A stretch of 64,000 bases of DNA from VRUE01 sp963805475 (GCA_963805475.1 CAWDUO010000007.1:124001-188000); one strand, 5' to 3'. Positions 24,880 through 34,015 are shown, counted from the first letter of the stretch. Program-made: numbers and translations. The notes: generated by a model not told the origin, from the sequence alone.

Positions 24880-26217
24880 CTATTCGCCGCTGGGCGGGAC
24901 GACGCCTTCGGGCAGGCCTTCGATGCCGCTGAGGCCTTCTTCTTCTTTTTCTTCCCCCGCCGGGTGCGGGCGCTGCGCCAGCGGCGTGCCCTTCGGTTCC
25001 AGCGGCGTGACCGTGCCCGGCAGCGCCGGAATCAGCTGGAAGACGGGCGCCGGGCAGGCTTCAGGCAGGCCGCCTTTCGGGTTTGCTTCGTAGCAGGCTT
25101 CGGGAGCGGTCGAGGGATGGCCGCTGCTCTTGTAGTTGGCGCAGCGTTCGGTCACGTAACCGGAAGCGCAGTGCGTCCGCTGCATCCACTTGACGCTGAA
25201 ATTTTCGACGAAGGAGGAGAAGTATTCCTGTTCTTCGCGCTGCGCCAGCGTCGCCTGGATCTGGCTTTCGACTTTCTTCAGGTCCTGGACTTCTTCGGGT
25301 TTGCTGCTCTCGACCTCGAAGATCGTGTAGCCGGCTTTGGTCTTGACCGGGCCGATCCCCTTCCCTTCGTCGGCGCCGAAGATGTCCGCGTCGAGCGGTT
25401 CTTCTTCGACCCCTTCCTGCACGCCTTCTTTCAGGCCGCCGTTTTCCTTCGTCGCCGCGTCTTCGGAGTACTGCTTGGCGACCTTCTTCCAACTCGTCGC
25501 CGAATCGTCCTTTTCGAGCGCCTTCTGGGCCGCTTCGATCTTCTTCTTGTCCTTGTTGACGACGACGCGGATCGTGCGCGTCGGTTTCGTCGTGAACTGA
25601 GTCGCCTTCGCCGCTTCGTAGTAGGCCTTCACCTGGCTCTTGCTCGGCTGCGGCGCTCCTTCTTTCAGCTGTTCCTGAAGCTGCGTGCTGAGGATCTGCA
25701 GCTTCACCCGTTCGTCGACGTCGGCCTTGTCGTAGCCGGATTCCTTGAGGAATTCCTTGTATTCCTTTTCGGATTTGAAGCTTTCCTTCTTCAGTTTCTT
25801 CAGTTCCTTGGCGATTTCCGCGTCGCTGACTTCGATCCCCGATTCTTCGGCCTCCCCCTGGAGCCAAATCGCTTCGAAGAGGGCGTTGAGCGCCGTTTCC
25901 TTCAGTTCGTCGTATTTGGCGTCGCCCGGCTTGGGGACCTTTTTCTCGCCGCCCTGCTTGGCGGCCAGCGCGAGCGCGTGGTCGAATCGCTCTTTGCTCA
26001 CTTCGCCGACTTCGGCGGGCACGCTCGTGACAAGGGCGACGTCGCCGGAGGGCACGCTTGGCGTGCCGATCCCCTCGGCGATCGCGACGACGACGAAGAG
26101 GACGACGAAGGCGGCGCCGAAGACGATCAAGCCGAGGCGTCGGACAGCCGCGGGGCCGGAGGCTTTCCCCCCCGCTCCCTTGCCGGTCGTCCCTTTCCCA
26201 CCCTGGCTCGGACTCAC
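24880..26217 (-). CDS. Membrane-anchored SurA/PrsA-like peptidyl-prolyl isomerase
   Basis: 445 residues: a short cytosolic N-terminus, one membrane helix (LGLIVFGAAFVVLFVVVAIA), a helical SurA-N-type chaperone region (about 80-200), then a parvulin-like segment with FTTKPTRTIRVVVNKDKKK, VAKQYSEDAATKENGGLKEG and GPVKTKAGYTIFEVESSKPE (a QFS..ps..GGxLG-like layout). The C-terminal 100 residues hold four Cys and a Pro/Glu-rich tail. Probably folds exported proteins at the outer face of the membrane. Glu is written mostly GAA here, while neighbours use GAG. Start overlaps the mfd stop by 4 bases. Confidence 0.87.
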   Translation of the reverse strand: MSPSQGGKGTTGKGAGGKASGPAAVRRLGLIVFGAAFVVLFVVVAIAEGIGTPSVPSGDVALVTSVPAEVGEVSKERFDHALALAAKQGGEKKVPKPGDAKYDELKETALNALFEAIWLQGEAEESGIEVSDAEIAKELKKLKKESFKSEKEYKEFLKESGYDKADVDERVKLQILSTQLQEQLKEGAPQPSKSQVKAYYEAAKATQFTTKPTRTIRVVVNKDKKKIEAAQKALEKDDSATSWKKVAKQYSEDAATKENGGLKEGVQEGVEEEPLDADIFGADEGKGIGPVKTKAGYTIFEVESSKPEEVQDLKKVESQIQATLAQREEQEYFSSFVENFSVKWMQRTHCASGYVTERCANYKSSGHPSTAPEACYEANPKGGLPEACPAPVFQLIPALPGTVTPLEPKGTPLAQRPHPAGEEKEEEGLSGIEGLPEGVVPPSGE

Positions 26218-29200
26218 GAAGCCGGGAGCATATCTTTTCCGGCGCTCGGCAAGCTATCCGCCGCCCCACGCAGGCCCGCGGCCAGCGCCAGCACGGCGTC
26301 GAGGCGCGCCTGCGGCTCCTCGGGCACGCGCAGCGAGGCGGTCTTCTCGCGCCACTCGTACAGCGCCCCCTCGACCCGCTCGGCGAGCGCGCCCGCCGCC
26401 GCGGAGTCGAGCTCGACGCCGACCACGCTGAGCCGTCCGCCGCGCAGCTCGACGCTGCGCGCCCCCGCCAAGCGCAGCTCGATCCGCGCCTTCTGCAGCG
26501 CCAGCAGGTTCTCTGCCTCGCGCGGCGGCGGGCCGAAGCGATCCTTCAGCTCGTCGGCGATCGCCCGCAGCTCGCCCGGCGCGCGGGCGGCGACGATGCG
26601 CCGGTGGACGTCGATCTTCGCCGCCTCGAAGGGGACGTAGGAGGCCGGCAGGTAGGCGTCGACCGGCACGTCGAAGCGCAGCGGCTCGGGCTCCTCCTCC
26701 CCGCCTTCCCCTCCCTCCCGCGCGGCGGCCTCGGCGACCGCCTCGTCGATCATCTGGCAGTAGAGCTCGAAGCCGACCGCGGCGACGTGGCCCGACTGCT
26801 CGTCGCCGAGCAGGTCGCCGGCGCCGCGGATGTCGAGGTCGCGCATCGCGATCTTGAAGCCCGAGCCGAGCTCGGTGTGGTCGGCGAGGGTCGAGAGCCG
26901 GGCCGCCGCGTCCTCGGTCAGCGCCTCGGCGCTCGGGTAGAGCAGGTAGGCGAAGGCGCGCTCGCGCGAGCGCCCGACGCGGCCGCGGATCTGGTAGGCC
27001 TGCGCGAGCCCGAGCCGGTCGGCGCGCTCGACGATCAGCGTGTTGGCGGTGGGGATGTCGAGCCCGGACTCGATGATCGTCGTTGTCGCCAGCACGTCGG
27101 CCTCGCCGCGCAGGAAGCCCATCATCGTCTCCTCCAGCTGGGTCTCCTCCATCTGCCCGTGCGCTTCGACCACGCGCGCGCCCGGCGCCAGGCCGCGGAT
27201 CTGCTCGGCGACCTCGGGCAGGCTCTCGATCCGGTTGTGCAGGAAGAAGGCCTGGCCGCCGCGCTCGAGCTCGCGGGCGATCGCCTTGCGCACCAGGTCC
27301 TCGTCGTATGGGCCGACGTAGGTGCGGACCGGGCGCCGGCCCTCCGGCGGCGTCTCGATCGTCGAGATGTCGCGCAGCCCGGCGAGGCTCATCTGCAGCG
27401 TGCGCGGGATCGGCGTCGCCGAGAGCGCCAGCACGTCGACCTTCAGCTTCAGCTGGCGCAGCAGCTCCTTCTGCTTGACGCCGAAGCGCTGCTCCTCGTC
27501 GACTATGAGGAGTCCGAGGTCCTTGGCGCGCACGTCGCGCGAGAGCAGCCGGTGGGTGCCGACGAGCACGTCGACCTCCCCCGCCTCGAAGCGCCTCAGC
27601 ACCTCCTTGACCTCGGCCGGCTTGCGCAGCCGCGAGACCCAGTCGAGCGTGAACGGCAGGTCGGCGAGCCGCTCGCGGAAGGTGCCGTGGTGCTGCTGGG
27701 CGAGGATCGTCGTCGGCGCCAGCAGCATCACCTGCTTGCCGTCGGCGGCCGCCTTGACCGCGGCGCGCAGCGCCACCTCGGTCTTGCCGAAGCCGACGTC
27801 GCCGCAGATCAGGCGGTCCATCGGCTGCTCGGACTCCATGTCGCCCTTGACCGCCTCGATCGCCTCCAGCTGGTCGGCGGTCTCGCGGTAGGGGAAGGCG
27901 GCCTCCATCTGCGCCTGCCACTCGCCGTCGGGCGGGAAGGCGTGGCCCTTGCGGGCGCGGCGCTCGGCGTAGAGGTTGAGCAGCTCGCCGGCGAGCGCGC
28001 CGGCCGCTTTGCGGGCGCGCGCCTTCATGTTCTGCCAGCGCTTGCCGCCGAGCGCCGAGAGCGCCGGTTCGGCGCCGGCGCCGACGTAGCGGCTCAGCTT
28101 GGCGAGCTGGTCGGTGGGGACGTAGACGCGGTCCTCGCCCTTGTATTCGAGGTAGAGGTAGTCGCGGCTGACGCCGCCGACCTCGCGCGTCTCGAAGCCG
28201 GCGAAGCGGGCGACGCCGTGGTCCTCGTGGACGACGTGGTCGCCGACCCGCAGGTCGCTGAAGGCGAGCCGGCCGCGGCCGGTGCGGGCGGCGGGCTCGG
28301 CGCGGCGGCGCCGGTGGACGAGGCGGCGGAAGGGGTAGACGGCGAGCCGCAGCTCGGGGCTGACGAAGCCCTCGCGCAGGCGCGCCTCGGCGAAGTGGAG
28401 GCCGGGGTCGGGCGAGAGCCGGCCGCCCTCGAGGATCCGCGCGTCGAGCCGGTCGAGGCCGTAGCGGGCGCGCTCAGCCTCGCCGATCGCGTCGAAGGCG
28501 ACGACGGTGCGGTAGCCGGAGCGGACCAGCTTCTCCAGCTCTCCCTCGGCCTCCTTGACGCTGCGTGCGGGGGACTCGGCGCGCGAGGCGCGCAGCGCGG
28601 TCTCGTCGTCGCCGTGCGGAGCGGCGAGGGAGAGCACCGCGCGGGCGGCGAGCGGGGCGGAGACGTCGACGTAGAGGTGGCGCGCGTCCTCGGCGTGCAT
28701 CGCCGCGGTCGCGTCCTCCCAGTGGTCGCGCAGGGCGGGCTCGATCTCCTCGGCGGCGACGAGGATCACGGCGGCCCCGGGCGGGACGAGGTCGAGCGGG
28801 GCGCCGAAGCGCTCCAGCGGCAGCGCCTCGGCGGCGCTCGGCGCCTCCTCCCCCTTCTCGGCGGCCTCCATCGCCGCCAGCTCGGCCATTTCGCGGTGCT
28901 CGGCGTCGAGCTCGGCGGCCGGCGCCAGCTCGACCCGCTCGGCCTCGCCGAGCGAGCGCTGGGTGAAGGTCGAGAACCAGCGCATCGACTCGATCTCGTC
29001 GCCGAACAGGTCGATCCGCACGGCGCGCTCCTCGGTCGCCGGGTAGACGTCGAGAATGCCGCCGCGGACGGCGAACTGGCCGCGCTCGACGACCTGCTCG
29101 ACCCGCTGGTAGCCGGCGGCGTCGAGGTCGCGCGCCGCGGCGGCGAGGTCGAGCTCCTCGCCCCGGGCGAGGGCGAAGCCGGCGGGGCGCAGCGAGGCGT

Positions 29201-29678
29201 CGGGCACGGCCTCCGCGAGCGCCGTGGCGGAGGCGACGACGACCGCGTCGCCGCCCTCGGACACACCGACTCGGTCGCGCTCCGCTCCCGGATTCATCGG
29301 ACTGTGACGCTCGCTCCGCGCACCCGATAGCGCGTCGAGCGCGTCGATCCGCAGGCCGACGAGGTGCGGCGGCGGGGTGACGTGCGAGGCGTAGCCGGTG
29401 CCGCGCGAGGGGTAGAAGCGGACGCGTCGCGGCGCCAGGTAGGCGCGCAGGTCGGCGGCCAGGTCGCGGGCGGAACGGTCGTCGGCGGCGACCAGCAGGG
29501 CGGGACGCTCGGCGAGGCCGCGGTCGTCCTCCAGCAGCGTCGCCAGCAGCAGCGGCCGCAGCGTCTCCGAGGCGCCGATCTCCACCGGCGCGCCGGCGGC
29601 GGCCGCGCGCACCTCGCCGGCGAGCGCGTGCAGGCGCTCGCTCTCGGCGGCGATCTCGAGGAGCGGGCGAAGACTCAC
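26214..29678 (-). CDS. mfd: Transcription-repair coupling factor Mfd
   Basis: 1154 residues, the family's usual size. N-terminal UvrB-like region, then the RNA-polymerase-interacting domain (LRVGDHVVHEDHGVARFAGF), SF2 helicase motifs ICGDVGFGKTEVALRAA (Walker A), VDEEQRFG (Walker B) and SATPIPRTLQMSLAGLRD, and the C-terminal TRCF domain (RFGPPPREAENLLALQKARIE). It removes stalled RNA polymerase and recruits UvrA. Near residues 115-140 the chain carries a segment (S-E-R-H-S-P-M-N-P-G-A-E-R-D-R-V) that does not look like Mfd and may be a small insertion (29262-29332). Overlaps both neighbours by 4 bases. Confidence 0.97.
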   Translation of the reverse strand: MSLRPLLEIAAESERLHALAGEVRAAAAGAPVEIGASETLRPLLLATLLEDDRGLAERPALLVAADDRSARDLAADLRAYLAPRRVRFYPSRGTGYASHVTPPPHLVGLRIDALDALSGARSERHSPMNPGAERDRVGVSEGGDAVVVASATALAEAVPDASLRPAGFALARGEELDLAAAARDLDAAGYQRVEQVVERGQFAVRGGILDVYPATEERAVRIDLFGDEIESMRWFSTFTQRSLGEAERVELAPAAELDAEHREMAELAAMEAAEKGEEAPSAAEALPLERFGAPLDLVPPGAAVILVAAEEIEPALRDHWEDATAAMHAEDARHLYVDVSAPLAARAVLSLAAPHGDDETALRASRAESPARSVKEAEGELEKLVRSGYRTVVAFDAIGEAERARYGLDRLDARILEGGRLSPDPGLHFAEARLREGFVSPELRLAVYPFRRLVHRRRRAEPAARTGRGRLAFSDLRVGDHVVHEDHGVARFAGFETREVGGVSRDYLYLEYKGEDRVYVPTDQLAKLSRYVGAGAEPALSALGGKRWQNMKARARKAAGALAGELLNLYAERRARKGHAFPPDGEWQAQMEAAFPYRETADQLEAIEAVKGDMESEQPMDRLICGDVGFGKTEVALRAAVKAAADGKQVMLLAPTTILAQQHHGTFRERLADLPFTLDWVSRLRKPAEVKEVLRRFEAGEVDVLVGTHRLLSRDVRAKDLGLLIVDEEQRFGVKQKELLRQLKLKVDVLALSATPIPRTLQMSLAGLRDISTIETPPEGRRPVRTYVGPYDEDLVRKAIARELERGGQAFFLHNRIESLPEVAEQIRGLAPGARVVEAHGQMEETQLEETMMGFLRGEADVLATTTIIESGLDIPTANTLIVERADRLGLAQAYQIRGRVGRSRERAFAYLLYPSAEALTEDAAARLSTLADHTELGSGFKIAMRDLDIRGAGDLLGDEQSGHVAAVGFELYCQMIDEAVAEAAAREGGEGGEEEPEPLRFDVPVDAYLPASYVPFEAAKIDVHRRIVAARAPGELRAIADELKDRFGPPPREAENLLALQKARIELRLAGARSVELRGGRLSVVGVELDSAAAGALAERVEGALYEWREKTASLRVPEEPQARLDAVLALAAGLRGAADSLPSAGKDMLPAS

Positions 29679-30397
29679 TCAGAAAACGGTAGACCGGGGC
29701 CGGTGCGGGCCCATTCCACCTGTCCGATCCCCTCGGCCTTCGAGCGGCCCTCGACGTCGTCCCACTCGTGCAGCATGCGCTTCAGGCGGGCGACCGCCTC
29801 GGGCGGGTGGGCGGCGACGCTCGCCGCCAGCTCCAGCGCCGATTCCTCGGTCGCCGCGGCGGGGGCGACGCGGTTGACGAGGCCAAGGCGCAGCGCCTCA
29901 TCGGCGCCGACCGTGCGCGAGGTGAGGAGCAGGTACTTGGCGGCGGCGAGCCCGCAGAGGGTGACGAGGCGGGCCGGGCCGACCGGGACGCCGAGCGCGG
30001 CGCCGGGGAAGCGCAGGCGCAGGTTGGCGCCGCCGACGCGCAGGTCGCAGGCGACCGCGACCTCGGCGCCGCCGCCGACCACGTCGCCGTGACAGGCGGC
30101 GACGGTCGGCTTGGCGAAGGCGACGATCTCGTCGTAGAGGTCGGCGAAGAGCTGCATGCGGCGCACCTTGCCCTGCTCGTCGAGCTGCTCCTTCACGTCG
30201 GCGCCGGCCGAGAGGCCCATCTGGTCGGAGGAGGAGACGACGAGCACGCGGACCGCGTCGTCCCCGCGGGCCGCCGCCAGGTGCGCCAGCAGCTCCACGA
30301 GCATCGCCGTGTCGATCGCGTTACGCGCCTCGGGCCGGTCGAGGCGCAGCAGGGCGACGCCGCGCTCGTCGACCTCGTAAGTGGTGCGCTCACTCAT
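29675..30397 (-). CDS. Enoyl-CoA hydratase/isomerase (crotonase) family protein
   Basis: 240 residues with the crotonase fold: oxyanion-hole segment GLSAGADVKEQL and CHGDVVGGGAEVAVACDLRV, and LGVPVGPARLVTL. The position of the first catalytic Glu in the GGG-E region is filled (GGGAEV); the second acid seems absent (PVGPARL), so the reaction may not be classical hydration. It is sandwiched between pth and mfd with overlapping ends at both sides, an odd metabolic passenger in a housekeeping operon. Confidence 0.88.
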   Translation of the reverse strand: MSERTTYEVDERGVALLRLDRPEARNAIDTAMLVELLAHLAAARGDDAVRVLVVSSSDQMGLSAGADVKEQLDEQGKVRRMQLFADLYDEIVAFAKPTVAACHGDVVGGGAEVAVACDLRVGGANLRLRFPGAALGVPVGPARLVTLCGLAAAKYLLLTSRTVGADEALRLGLVNRVAPAAATEESALELAASVAAHPPEAVARLKRMLHEWDDVEGRSKAEGIGQVEWARTGPGLPFSE

Positions 30398-30947
30398 CGG
30401 CGCCGGAGGCTATTTGGTCGACGAGGCGCTCGGCCTCGTCGGCGGCGCCGGCGACGAGCGCCTCGACCTCGGGGCGCGGCTCGCGGAAGCGGGAGAGGAC
30501 GTAGGCGGCGACGACCTCGGGGTCGGTCGAGTCGGGACGGCCGACGCCGGCGCGCACGCGCCAGAACTCGGCGCCGCCGAGGCCTCGCTTGAGGCTCTTC
30601 AGCCCGTTGTGCCCGGCGAGGCCGCCGCCGAGCCGGCTGCGCACCTCCCCGAACGGCAGGTCGATCTCGTCGTGGACGACGATCACGTGGTCGAGCGGGG
30701 CCTTGAGCGAGCCGCGCGCCGGGCCGGCGCACTCTCCGGAGGCGTTCATGTAGGTCTGCGGCCGCAGGACCGCGACCCGCGGGCCGCCGACCCCCGCGCG
30801 CCCCGCGGCGATCAGGCCGCCGAACTTCTGCTTCGCCCGCGGCAGGTCCCAGCGGCGCGACAGCTCCTCCGCCACCTCGAAGCCGACGTTGTGGCGGCTG
30901 CCGGCGTGCTCGGCCCCGGGATTGCCGAGACCGACGATGAGGATCAG
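30390..30947 (-). CDS. pth: Peptidyl-tRNA hydrolase, CTG start
   Basis: 185 residues when begun at CTG 30947: (M)ILIVGLGNPGAEHAG then SRHNVGFEVAEEL, exactly the family N-terminus with Asn and catalytic His in place. No ATG, GTG or TTG precedes these residues in frame; the next start (GTG 30875) would remove the catalytic His. GGGGAG lies a few bases upstream of the CTG, and the CTG comes 2 bases after the rplY stop, so initiation is probably coupled. Other motifs: TYMNASGE, HDEIDLPFGEVR (catalytic Asp), GHNGLKSL. Releases peptide from prematurely dropped peptidyl-tRNA. Overlaps the next gene by 8 bases. Confidence 0.93.
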   Translation of the reverse strand: MILIVGLGNPGAEHAGSRHNVGFEVAEELSRRWDLPRAKQKFGGLIAAGRAGVGGPRVAVLRPQTYMNASGECAGPARGSLKAPLDHVIVVHDEIDLPFGEVRSRLGGGLAGHNGLKSLKRGLGGAEFWRVRAGVGRPDSTDPEVVAAYVLSRFREPRPEVEALVAGAADEAERLVDQIASGADE

Positions 30948-30949
30948 GG

Positions 30950-31654
30950 CTACTCCCCGCCGGACTCGCCGGACTCGCCCGAGTCGTCGCCCTCGCCCTC
31001 CTCGCCGCCCTCCTCGGCGGCCGGGGCCTCGCCCTCCTCGCCGACCAGCTCGGCCTCCTCCTCGACCTCGGGCTCGGGCTCTTCCTCGACGCGCGGCGGC
31101 GAGAGGGTGGCGATAGTGATCTCGTCGAGATCCTCGGCGACGAACTTGGCGCCCTGCGGGGCGGTGACGGCGGAGAGCGTGACGGTGTCGTTGATCTGCA
31201 TCTCCGAGACGTCGGCGACGAGCCGCTCGGGGATCTCGGCCGGCAGCGCTTCCACCGTCACCTCGTGGGTGACCTGCTCGAGCACGCCGCCCTCCTTGAC
31301 GCCGGGCGCGGCCTCGGCGCCCTCGAGCTCGATCGCGACCTCCGCCTGGATCGCCTCGTCGAGCTTCACTTCCTGCAGGTCGATGTGCTGGAGGCCGCCC
31401 TTGACCGGGTGCAGCTGCTGCTCCTTGAGCACGACCGGGACGGCTTTGGAGCCCTCCACCTCGAGGTCGAAGAGGGCGTGGCCGGCGCCGAGCACGGTGC
31501 GCACGTCGCGCTCGACCGCCTGGAAGTGGCGCGCCTCGGCGCCGCCTGCGTAGACGACGCCGGGGACGAGTTTCTCGCCGCGCAGGCGGCGGGCGCTGCG
31601 CGAGCCGAAGTCGGTGCGCGGCGCGGCTTTGAGAGTTTCGCGGCTGCTGGCCAT
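30950..31654 (-). CDS. rplY: 50S ribosomal protein L25/general stress protein Ctc
   Basis: 234 residues from ATG 31654. Residues 1-95 are the L25 5S-rRNA-binding domain (RTDFGSRSARRLRGEKLVPG, VPVVLKEQQLHPVKGG, HIDLQEV), followed by the Ctc/TL5 C-terminal domain (VTHEVTVEALPAEIPERLVADV) and a 45-residue Glu/Gly tail (EEEPEPEVEEEAEL). First gene of the run into pth, the common bacterial order. Confidence 0.96.
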   Translation of the reverse strand: MASSRETLKAAPRTDFGSRSARRLRGEKLVPGVVYAGGAEARHFQAVERDVRTVLGAGHALFDLEVEGSKAVPVVLKEQQLHPVKGGLQHIDLQEVKLDEAIQAEVAIELEGAEAAPGVKEGGVLEQVTHEVTVEALPAEIPERLVADVSEMQINDTVTLSAVTAPQGAKFVAEDLDEITIATLSPPRVEEEPEPEVEEEAELVGEEGEAPAAEEGGEEGEGDDSGESGESGGE

Positions 31655-31678
31655 CGGACGGGAGAGGATACTGCGTGC

Positions 31679-33112
31679 ATGGCGGACGATGCGAAGATCC
31701 CCAAGGGGCGCCTGCGCCGCTCGGCCAAGCTGGGCTCGATCGTCGGCGTGCAGGGAGCGCGCTACGCGGGGACGAAGGCGACCAACGTCGGCCGCTCCGA
31801 GGAGGAGGGCAAAGAGCGGCTGGAGCAGCGCCACCTGGAGACGGCGATGAAGATGGTCGGCGCGCTCGGCCAGATGAAGGGCGCGGCGATGAAGCTGGGG
31901 CAGTTCGCCTCCTTCATCGACACGGAGTTCCTGCCGCCGGAGTACGCCGAGATCTACCAGGAGCAGCTCGCGAAGCTGCGCACCTCGGCGCCGCCGATGC
32001 CCTGGGAGAAAGTCGAGAAGGTGCTCGACGAGGAGTGGGACGGCGAACCCGTCGACGAGCTGTTCGCCGAGTTCGAGCACGAGGCGTTCGCCGCCGCCTC
32101 GATCGGCCAGGTGCACCGCGCCGAGCTGCTCGACGGGCGCCGGGTCGCGGTCAAGATCCAGTACCCGGGGATCGCCGAGGCGCTCGACGCCGACCTGCGC
32201 AACGCGGGGACGATCGTGCGGCTGGCGCGGGCGCTGGCGCCCGGCCTCGACGCGAAGGCGATCGCGCATGAGATCCGCGAGCGGGTGATGGAGGAGCTCG
32301 ACTACGAGTACGAGGCGCAGAACCAGCGCTCCTTCGCGCGCGCCTACCGCGACCACCCGTTCATCTACGTGCCGGAAGTGGTGACGCGGCTCTCCCGGCG
32401 GCGCGTCCTGGTAACCGAGCTGGTCGAGGGGCTCGACTTCGAGGCGATCAAGCAGCTGCCGCACGAGCAGCGCAGCCGCTTCGGCGAGATCGTCTTCCGC
32501 GGCAGCTTCGGCTCGATCTACCACCTGCAGCACTTCAACGCCGACCCCCACCCCGGCAACTACCTGCTGATGGAGGACGGCCGCGTCGCCTTCCTCGACT
32601 TCGGGATGACGAAGAAGCTCGACCGCGAGCAGATCCTGCTCGAGCAGCGGGCCTTCGACGCCGCCTCGCGCGACGACCCCGAAGCCTTCCGCGAGGCGCT
32701 GCATGAGCTCGGCTTCGTCAAGAACCCGTCGAAGCTCGACGCCGAGCGGCTGCTGGATCACATGCGCGCGGTCGGCGGCTGGTTCGTGATGGAGGACCGC
32801 GAGCTGGAGATCACGCCGAAGCGCGTGATGAAGATCATCGAGTCGACCAACGACCCGCGCTCGGAGTACTTCGACCTGATGCGGCGCGAGTCGATCCCGG
32901 CCGACGAGCTGATGGGGCGGCGGATGGAAATCGGCGTCGTCGCCGTGCTCGGCCAGCTGCGGGCGAAGCGCAACTGGCACCGGATCGCCCGCGAGTGGAT
33001 CTACGCCGACCCGCCGGCGACCGAGCTGGGCGAGCAGGAGTGGGAGTACTTCGAAGGACGGGGCGTCCCGAGAATCCCGATCACCGAGCGGTCGCTCGAA
33101 GGCGGAGCCTGA
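31679..33112 (+). CDS. AarF/UbiB-family atypical protein kinase-like protein
   Basis: 477 residues from ATG 31679. Family marks: MKGAAMKLGQFASFIDTEFL (the KxGQ motif), SIGQVHRAEL, VAVKIQYPGI (the conserved Lys), HFNADPHPGNYLLM (catalytic-loop) and FLDFGMTKKL (metal-binding DFG). The protein belongs to the ABC1/UbiB/ADCK ATPases linked to quinone and lipid handling. There is no clear membrane helix. It is divergent from rplY across 24 bp and has no partner gene downstream on its strand. Confidence 0.92.
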   Translation: MADDAKIPKGRLRRSAKLGSIVGVQGARYAGTKATNVGRSEEEGKERLEQRHLETAMKMVGALGQMKGAAMKLGQFASFIDTEFLPPEYAEIYQEQLAKLRTSAPPMPWEKVEKVLDEEWDGEPVDELFAEFEHEAFAAASIGQVHRAELLDGRRVAVKIQYPGIAEALDADLRNAGTIVRLARALAPGLDAKAIAHEIRERVMEELDYEYEAQNQRSFARAYRDHPFIYVPEVVTRLSRRRVLVTELVEGLDFEAIKQLPHEQRSRFGEIVFRGSFGSIYHLQHFNADPHPGNYLLMEDGRVAFLDFGMTKKLDREQILLEQRAFDAASRDDPEAFREALHELGFVKNPSKLDAERLLDHMRAVGGWFVMEDRELEITPKRVMKIIESTNDPRSEYFDLMRRESIPADELMGRRMEIGVVAVLGQLRAKRNWHRIAREWIYADPPATELGEQEWEYFEGRGVPRIPITERSLEGGA

Positions 33113-33116
33113 GTCG

Positions 33117-33168
33117 TCGATTCCGCCTTTTTCCACACTCCAGTGTGGTCAAAGTCGGAAACGATTGA
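33117..33168. repeat. Palindromic element family B-related, copy 4
   Basis: Inverted arms CGATTCCGCCTTTTTCCACACT and AGTGTGGTCAAAGTCGGAAACGATTG. It lies between convergent genes and supplies the last codons and stop of the GDPD gene; in that position it may also serve as a bidirectional terminator. Confidence 0.75.
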
Positions 33169-33877
33169 ATAGGCGGGGGTCGTTGGTGCAGATGCCGTGG
33201 ACGCCGGCGCGGGCCAGCTTCGCCATGCGGACCGGGTCGTCGACGGTCCAGGCGATCAGCTCCACGCCGGCGAGGTCGGCGATGCCTGCGAGGCGCTTGC
33301 TGACCAACGGGTGGTAGACCCACATCGCGTCGACGCCGAGCTTCGGCAGCTCGCGAGCGGCGAGGCCGGGCAGGCGCTCGCGCATCCAGACGAGGGCGGC
33401 GAGCATCGGCGCCCTCGCCCAGCGCTTGGAGGTCCAGTCCTTCGTCACTTTGGGATAGGTCCAGCCGCGCCGCAGCCGCGGCTCCAGCTCGCGGATCCGC
33501 GCCAGGGTCGAGAGCTCCATAGTCGAGACCATCGCCCGCTCGACCAGGCCGCGCTCGCGCACCGCGGCGACGATCTCCTCCTCGCGGCCGGGAAGCTTGA
33601 TGTCGAGGTCGATCTCGACCCGATCGAGCGGCGGCGCGAGGAAGGCGTCGAGCGCCTGCCCCAGCGTCAGCGGCTCTCGCCGTCCGGCGTCGTCCCAGTC
33701 ATGGGCGACGACGAGATCCGAATCGGGATTCCTCAGACGAAGAACATCCATCTCGATGACATCCACCCCAACCTCAACCGCTTTCCTAAAACTCTCCAGG
33801 GTGTTGCCGGGATGAATTAAGTCAGCACCCTTATGCCCGATTCTCAGCAGTTCAGAGCGGTCGGCAAGGCGAGACAT
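33149..33877 (-). CDS. Glycerophosphodiester phosphodiesterase family protein
   Basis: 242 residues from ATG 33877. TIM-barrel GDPD marks: IGHKGADLIHPGNTLESF (H-x-G ... PxNT), VGVDVIEMDVLR (metal Glu/Asp), VVAHDWD, EIDLDIKLPG and VELIAWTVDD near the end. The first motif has Lys-Gly where most have Arg-Gly, still common. Hydrolyses glycerophosphodiesters to glycerol-3-phosphate and an alcohol; no signal peptide, so probably cytosolic. Its final residues (L-F-N-R-F-R-L) are within palindromic element B4. Confidence 0.92.
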   Translation of the reverse strand: MSRLADRSELLRIGHKGADLIHPGNTLESFRKAVEVGVDVIEMDVLRLRNPDSDLVVAHDWDDAGRREPLTLGQALDAFLAPPLDRVEIDLDIKLPGREEEIVAAVRERGLVERAMVSTMELSTLARIRELEPRLRRGWTYPKVTKDWTSKRWARAPMLAALVWMRERLPGLAARELPKLGVDAMWVYHPLVSKRLAGIADLAGVELIAWTVDDPVRMAKLARAGVHGICTNDPRLFNRFRL

Positions 33878-33919
33878 GGATGGCTGGGGGGTCAGGACCA
33901 AGCGATGTCGTCACGAGAC

Positions 33920-33948
33920 GACCTCCGTGTAGCAGCGCTACGCGGAGC
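33920..33948. other. Hairpin between prs and GDPD gene
   Basis: CTCCGTGTAGC and GCTACGCGGAG pair around AGC in the 138-bp gap between prs and the GDPD gene on the same strand. There is no T-run, so if it is a terminator for prs it is not a classic one. Nothing else is seen in the gap. Confidence 0.5.
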
Positions 33949-34015
33949 GTCGGGGAGGGGCGTCAGCGCGCCGGTCATGGCCGCCCAGACGCCATGGCTC
34001 GCCGCAGCCGCCCGC

